From assembly GCF_033439725.1 (NCBI RefSeq), contig NW_026944385.1, forward strand, positions 434,001 to 498,000: 64,000 bases of DNA, read 5' to 3'. This stretch comes from Neurospora tetraspora (lineage: Eukaryota; Ascomycota; Sordariomycetes; Sordariales; Sordariaceae). The stretch's first letter is position 1, and the number at the start of each line of letters is the position of its first letter. The translations under genes and the position numbers were made by a program. The notes below the pieces were generated by a model that saw nothing but the letters and a program-made list of their open reading frames with translations, searched no databases and had not been told where the DNA came from. Positions 59,761 through 64,000 of the stretch are shown piece after piece.

Positions 59761-61800
59761 ATGACGCAAACAGAGAAACACGACAACATCCTCCAGACCG
59801 ACCTGCTGATCGTCGGCGCTGGACCAGCGGGTGCTGCGTTGGCTTGCTTTCTTGCTGCTCATGGTAAGCCATCCATCACCCATCAATCTCCGATCTCCCC
59901 AAGTTCGACGCTGACGACTAACGCCTCCCACTCCCAGGACGAACCGGCATCTTGATCGCGGCCGCTCCCGGCACTGCGGATACACCACGAGCTCATATCA
60001 CCAATATGGCTGCTCTTGGTACGTAGCAGGATTGCTTCCCCCTCACGTAATGCTGCCCGATCCCATAGGCGCAAACCGTTAACAGTGTTGGTTGTTTCCC
60101 GACAGAATGCCTACGAGACATCGAACTGGAACAAGAATGCAGAAACGCCGGGACAGATAGCAAGCACATGGAGCACACGCGGTGGTGTCGTAGCATGGCG
60201 GGCGAAGAGTTTGCGAGGGTTTGGTCGTGGGGTCATGATCCGAAGCATAAGGTGGGTTACTTACCTGTTTACTTAGCTCCTCGCCGGCTTCCCCAGAAAG
60301 CCGCCGCCAAACGCTAACAAATATCATACGCAGGGCGCCTACGAAGCCGCCAGCCCGTGCGACCACATCGACCTGCCGCAAACCCTCCTCGAACCCATCC
60401 TGGTCAAGCGCGCCACCCACGCCGGCTGGACCGTCCGCTTCAACACGCGCTACGTGCGCCTCTCGCGCCCATCTCCGGATGTTATCCTCTCCGAAGTCCT
60501 CGACGAGCTCACGGGACAGACCTACTTCATCCAGTCGCGCTACCTCTTCGGGTGCGACGGTGCCCGCAGTCAGGTCGTCCGCGAGTTGCAGCTGCCCCTC
60601 ATCAAGAAGCCTGGCCAGGGGTTGGCGCTCAACGTCTTTGCGCGCGCCGATCTGTCGCATCTGATGGAGAATCGGTCGGGAAATCTTCATTGGGTGATCA
60701 ACCCTGAGGAAGAGGAGTACCCGGCTTGGGGCAAGGAGTGCATTGTTAGAATGGTCAGGGCGTGGGACGAGTGGATGTTTATCTTCTTGCCCCAGCCGGG
60801 AACCGATTTGAAGGCGGATGATATGAGCGCTACCAACGAGGAGTACGTGGCGCGCGTGAGGAAGGTGATTGGGGATGAGAATATCAAGGTGACGCTGCTG
60901 CATGCGAGCAAGTGGTGGATTAACGAGGTGGTTGCGGAGCGGTATTCCGATGGTGGGAATGTGTTCTGCTTTGGCGATGCGACACATCGGCATCCGCCGT
61001 TTAACGGGCTGGGAAGCAATACCTGCATCCAGGACGCCTTCAACTTGGCGTGGAAGGTGGATTATGTCATGTCTGGCAAGGCGGGCAAGCAGTTGCTGGA
61101 CAGTTTCGACAAGGAGAGGCAGCCGGTCGGCGTGGATATCGTGACCAGGGCGAATCAAGGGTTGCGCGACCATTTTGGGTGGCAGAAGACGTTGGGCTTG
61201 CTGGAGGACGACAAGGAGAAGGTGGCGGAGATCTTGGCGGAGTTTGAGGACCCTGGTGAGAAGGGCCGCCTGAGAAGGAAGGCGTTCCGTGACGGGATCG
61301 AGAATACCACAACCGAGTTCCACGGGCTGGGCATCGAGATGAACCAGAAATACGTGTCGAACGCGGTATATCTAGCAGATCAGGGAGAGGCGCCGCCTGC
61401 GCCGAAGGATGCGGTCAGGACGCTCCAGGTTACTACGTATCCCGGACGCAGGCTGCCGCATGCTTGGTTGAACACACGGGTGCCTGGGAAGAAGATGTCG
61501 ACGATTGACTTGGCGGGACATCGGCGGTTCTGTTTGCTTACCGGACCAGGCGGACAGGCGTGGAAGGACGCGGTGAAGGCGGTTGGGGAGAAGTTGGGTG
61601 TCGAGGTTGTCGCATACTCGATTGGTTGGAAGCAGGATTACGAGGATGTGTACTTTGACTGGGCGGAGAAGAGAGAAGTCGAGGATGATGGGTGTGTGTT
61701 GGTGAGGCCGGATCGGTTTGTGGCATGGAGGAGTAGGTCGGTGATTGAGAAGCCGGAGGTGAAGCTAGAAGAGGTTTTGAGGAATGTTTTGTCGCTATAA
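59761..61800 (+). CDS. FAD-dependent aromatic hydroxylase (TfdB/phenol-hydroxylase-like)
   Basis: A class A flavoprotein monooxygenase that would hydroxylate a phenolic or other aromatic substrate using NAD(P)H and O2. Four exons (59761-59863, 59938-60018, 60106-60251, 60334-61800) with introns of 74, 87 and 82 bases give 598 aa. All joins keep frame; the start ATG lies in CACCATGACG. The Rossmann FAD motif is LLIVGAGPAGAALACFL (G19-x-G21-x-x-G24). The second FAD/NADPH motif is YLFGCDGARSQ (D185). The GD motif that binds the FAD ribityl chain is FCFGDATHRHPP (D325). A thioredoxin-like C-terminal domain (about 490-598) completes the phenol-hydroxylase layout. Best family guess is 2,4-dichlorophenol 6-monooxygenase-like; in fungi such enzymes often act on natural phenolics, so the substrate is unknown. 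No pathway partner is adjacent. Confidence 0.9.
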
Positions 61801-63197
61801 GCTTTTGGATATAATCAAGCGGTATCGTCGTCGGTTCTAGTCGCATCTTGGGTTTCTGTGGTCGTTGCGCGGATCATGTCTTGTCTCTCAATATCTCCGC
61901 ATTGCGGCACAGAGTTGCAAGCGGGAGTGTTCTGTGACTGCAACACCCATACTCGGCCAATATCGATGCCGGCACTGAAACAGAGTGCCGATAGCCGTTG
62001 CGGATGTCACCCTCGCATTCTTCCAATCCTTGCGACAGAACACCATCGTGGTTGCGCATCAGTGTCGCATTGGTCAGCCATCACCGCATCTCGATATTCG
62101 CTGGGCAATCGACAGGATGAATCACACAAGTCGGGCATCGAATGTTTTGTTGGCGCAAGGCTCGGCATCATGAAGAAAAAAAGCCTGATCCCATGACTGC
62201 GGAAAACCAATGATTATCCGTCATGGTTCCTTGGAGGGGGGAGGTTGTTTTGTCAAGACTGGCACATCTAAGGAGAAGCGTCATTGGTCAGTTTTTGGGT
62301 GACTGGCATGCTGTGACACCCCTGCAAAATGACGTAGCGCATCGGGGGTGAGCTTCCTACACTAACAGCGTATGGTGAGTACCTCGGCAAAAACTGTTAG
62401 CAATCACATGGTGGTCAAGATCCCAGCCATCCAATCATTCCCCGGTCGTCAGCAATGTTTTCTCTTTACACCGACGTCAGAACAGGCACGCATTAGCTCT
62501 CGGGAAGGATTTACAGGGATTGGATGAAGGGTCTTTCGTTTCTTCTTATTCACGTTTTGCTGGGACGAGGGCATCAACGGCATGTGGATGGTTCAATGAG
62601 TGAGTGCCCGCCCCGGAGACCACCATCCATCACACGCTCCGGTTGCACGACAGACAAGAGTGATGTCGGGAAAGTGACTGGAGAGGAGAGACTTGGCAAG
62701 CATGGCGAGCATGGCACCTTACAAGGCAGGAATGATGGATGATGGTGCTGGCCAGTTGTGTTTGGTCAATTGCGGTGTACAAACCTGCCCAGTTCTTGGC
62801 CATCCGTTACATTCCACCACATTCTCGTTGGTGACTGGTTGGGATGAGCCTATCAATGACGGTGGGAGGACAGGCAGTCAGGGAAAGAACCAAGCCTGAG
62901 ACGAGGCAGACAATGACAAGTGAAGTGAATGGGCAACTACGGTAACTACATTGCTCATTCCCAGTCCTTCTGCCCACTTCTACACATTCCATCCGTCACC
63001 AGATTTAAGACCAGCATTTCTCCCTCCCACTCCCATTCCTTCACCTTTACTCCTTTTGCTTCCACACTGTTTATTTGCAACAACAACGCAGGACGGTCAG
63101 CCTACCATCATAAAGCCAGCAGCATCAACAAAGATCAACAGTACCTACACTTAATCACCTTTCAATAATCGTAATCTAAAACACCAAATCAGTCACA
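61801..63197. other. Intergenic stretch, no gene seen
   Basis: 1.4 kb between the monooxygenase stop and the MARVEL-like gene start. The last 200 bases are pyrimidine-rich and probably form the promoter and leader of the downstream gene. No motif-bearing frame is present. Confidence 0.6.
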
Positions 63198-63765
63198 ATG
63201 GCCTTCGGACGCGCTCCCCGCACCACTCACACGACGACCACCACCACCCATGGTACCCACCACGCCGACCGTCGCGGCGTCTTCCACCCGATCCTGACGC
63301 TCAGCAACATCCTGATCTGGCTCTCGTCCGTCATCGTGCTCGGCATCTCGGCCTACGAGATCCACCAGATCAAAAAGTACGCCGGCTCGAACGCATGGCC
63401 GGGCAACCGGCTGGTGTACATTCTGGTCATCGCCGTCCTCACCGTCGCCTTCTTTTTGCTCTCGTTCATGCTCCACCCGCGCCCTAGCTACAGCTTGCTG
63501 TTCAACCTCATCTTCAGCTACCTCTGGCTGGTCTCGGTCGTGTTCGCTGCTGAGAGTTACTCGAACCGTTATGTTCCTTCTATTTGGCATGCGTTGGAGG
63601 CTTTTACGTTTATTGCTTTGTAAGTTTCCAGTTTCGGGTGTGCTGTGTATTCCTGTGACGAATTGCTAACAATGTTACAACTATAGCTTCGGCCTGTTGT
63701 TCAACATCCTCTACACCTGGTGGCAGTGGCACCGCGCTACTCCCCGCACTGCTGCTGTCGTTTAA
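63198..63765 (+). CDS. MARVEL-like four-helix membrane protein
   Basis: Two exons, 63198-63619 and 63687-63765, over a 67-base intron (GTAAGT, GCTAAC branch, CTATAG), give 166 aa. The join makes FTFIAL-FFGLLFNILYTWW continuous. Four membrane segments are visible: LTLSNILIWLSSVIVLGISA, LVYILVIAVLTVAFFLLSFM, LLFNLIFSYLWLVSVVFAA and, across the intron, AFTFIALFFGLLFNILYTW. The short loops and the WHALEAFTFIA segment before the last helix fit the fungal MARVEL-domain group, thought to shape plasma-membrane domains. The N-terminus is Thr/His-rich and cytosolic. The start has the context CACAATGGCC and the next base run is coding in character. The exact role is unknown. Confidence 0.88.
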
Positions 63766-64000
63766 GCTCGCTTTGTGAGGTGACGAAGCCCTGCTGCTGT
63801 GCTCATGGAGAGTGGACAAACGATGCAAGCAAACCAAACGAGGTTACCGATGCAGCTACCCGTATGACGTGATGACACACTTGTGTCTGCGACGACTCTG
63901 ATGACAGGTGGTGGAAGTGAGAGACGGACTGGAAGAACCGGGAGAACTGGATACCTAGGGCCTTGATGGTCTTTGTTACGACTTGATGATATCGGACTGG
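63766..64000. other. 3' flank of the MARVEL-like gene
   Basis: The last 235 bases hold the 3' UTR region of the MARVEL-like gene. Nothing else is visible before the window ends. Confidence 0.6.

Noticed and set aside
1-64000. CRISPR arrays, bacterial operons, riboswitches, 5S rRNA genes
   Set aside because: No regularly spaced repeats of CRISPR type were seen. The gene structure is eukaryotic, and no sequence resembling the dispersed Neurospora 5S genes was found by eye.

Overview
The window comes from a filamentous ascomycete of the Sordariomycetes and looks like Neurospora or a close relative. Genes have short introns (about 50-270 bases) with GT...AG ends and CTAAC/CTGAC-type branch points. 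Unique DNA is about 50% GC. The repeats have been turned into very AT-rich DNA that keeps CpG but has lost most CpA/TpG, which is the mark of repeat-induced point mutation (RIP). The initiator tRNA-Met gene also fits this group. The species is inferred, not proved.

Layout: 1-6000 is an AT-rich RIP relic with a solo LTR and a 412-bp terminal-inverted-repeat element. 6271-12982 holds an L-rhamnonate dehydratase gene (minus) and a Zn2Cys6 regulator (plus) transcribed away from each other. The pair looks like an L-rhamnose catabolic gene beside its activator (RhaR/PDR-1 type). 13403-16682 has no gene but carries a small inverted-repeat element and a repeated hairpin sequence. 16683-19632 is a coiled-coil protein, 20507-23152 a HET-domain (heterokaryon incompatibility) gene with an interrupted frame, 24608-25349 a secreted NTF2-like protein, and 27694-31023 the splicing factor Prp24/SART3.

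33624-39002 is a RIP-mutated Ty1/copia element with 173-bp LTRs and an exact 5-bp target duplication. 39600-50700 is a large AT-rich block built around a Ty3/gypsy chromovirus (42313-49025), whose 5' LTR was later split by a shorter LTR element (42455-44362). A roughly 50-bp sequence lies in inverted orientation at the two edges of this block.

50700-64000 returns to unique DNA: a probable small three-exon gene (52386-53068), initiator tRNA-Met (54112-54183), a small cysteine-rich protein (54478-54693), a two-helix membrane protein (55780-56948), a four-exon FAD-dependent phenol-hydroxylase-type monooxygenase (59761-61800) and a four-helix MARVEL-like membrane protein (63198-63765). Two tRNA-like sequences with A and B boxes but no acceptor stem lie at about 51.9 and 58.1 kb.

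The only clear functional partnership is the rhamnose pair. The other genes look like independent housekeeping or accessory loci. All exon joins were made by eye from splice signals and frame, and none was tested against transcripts.
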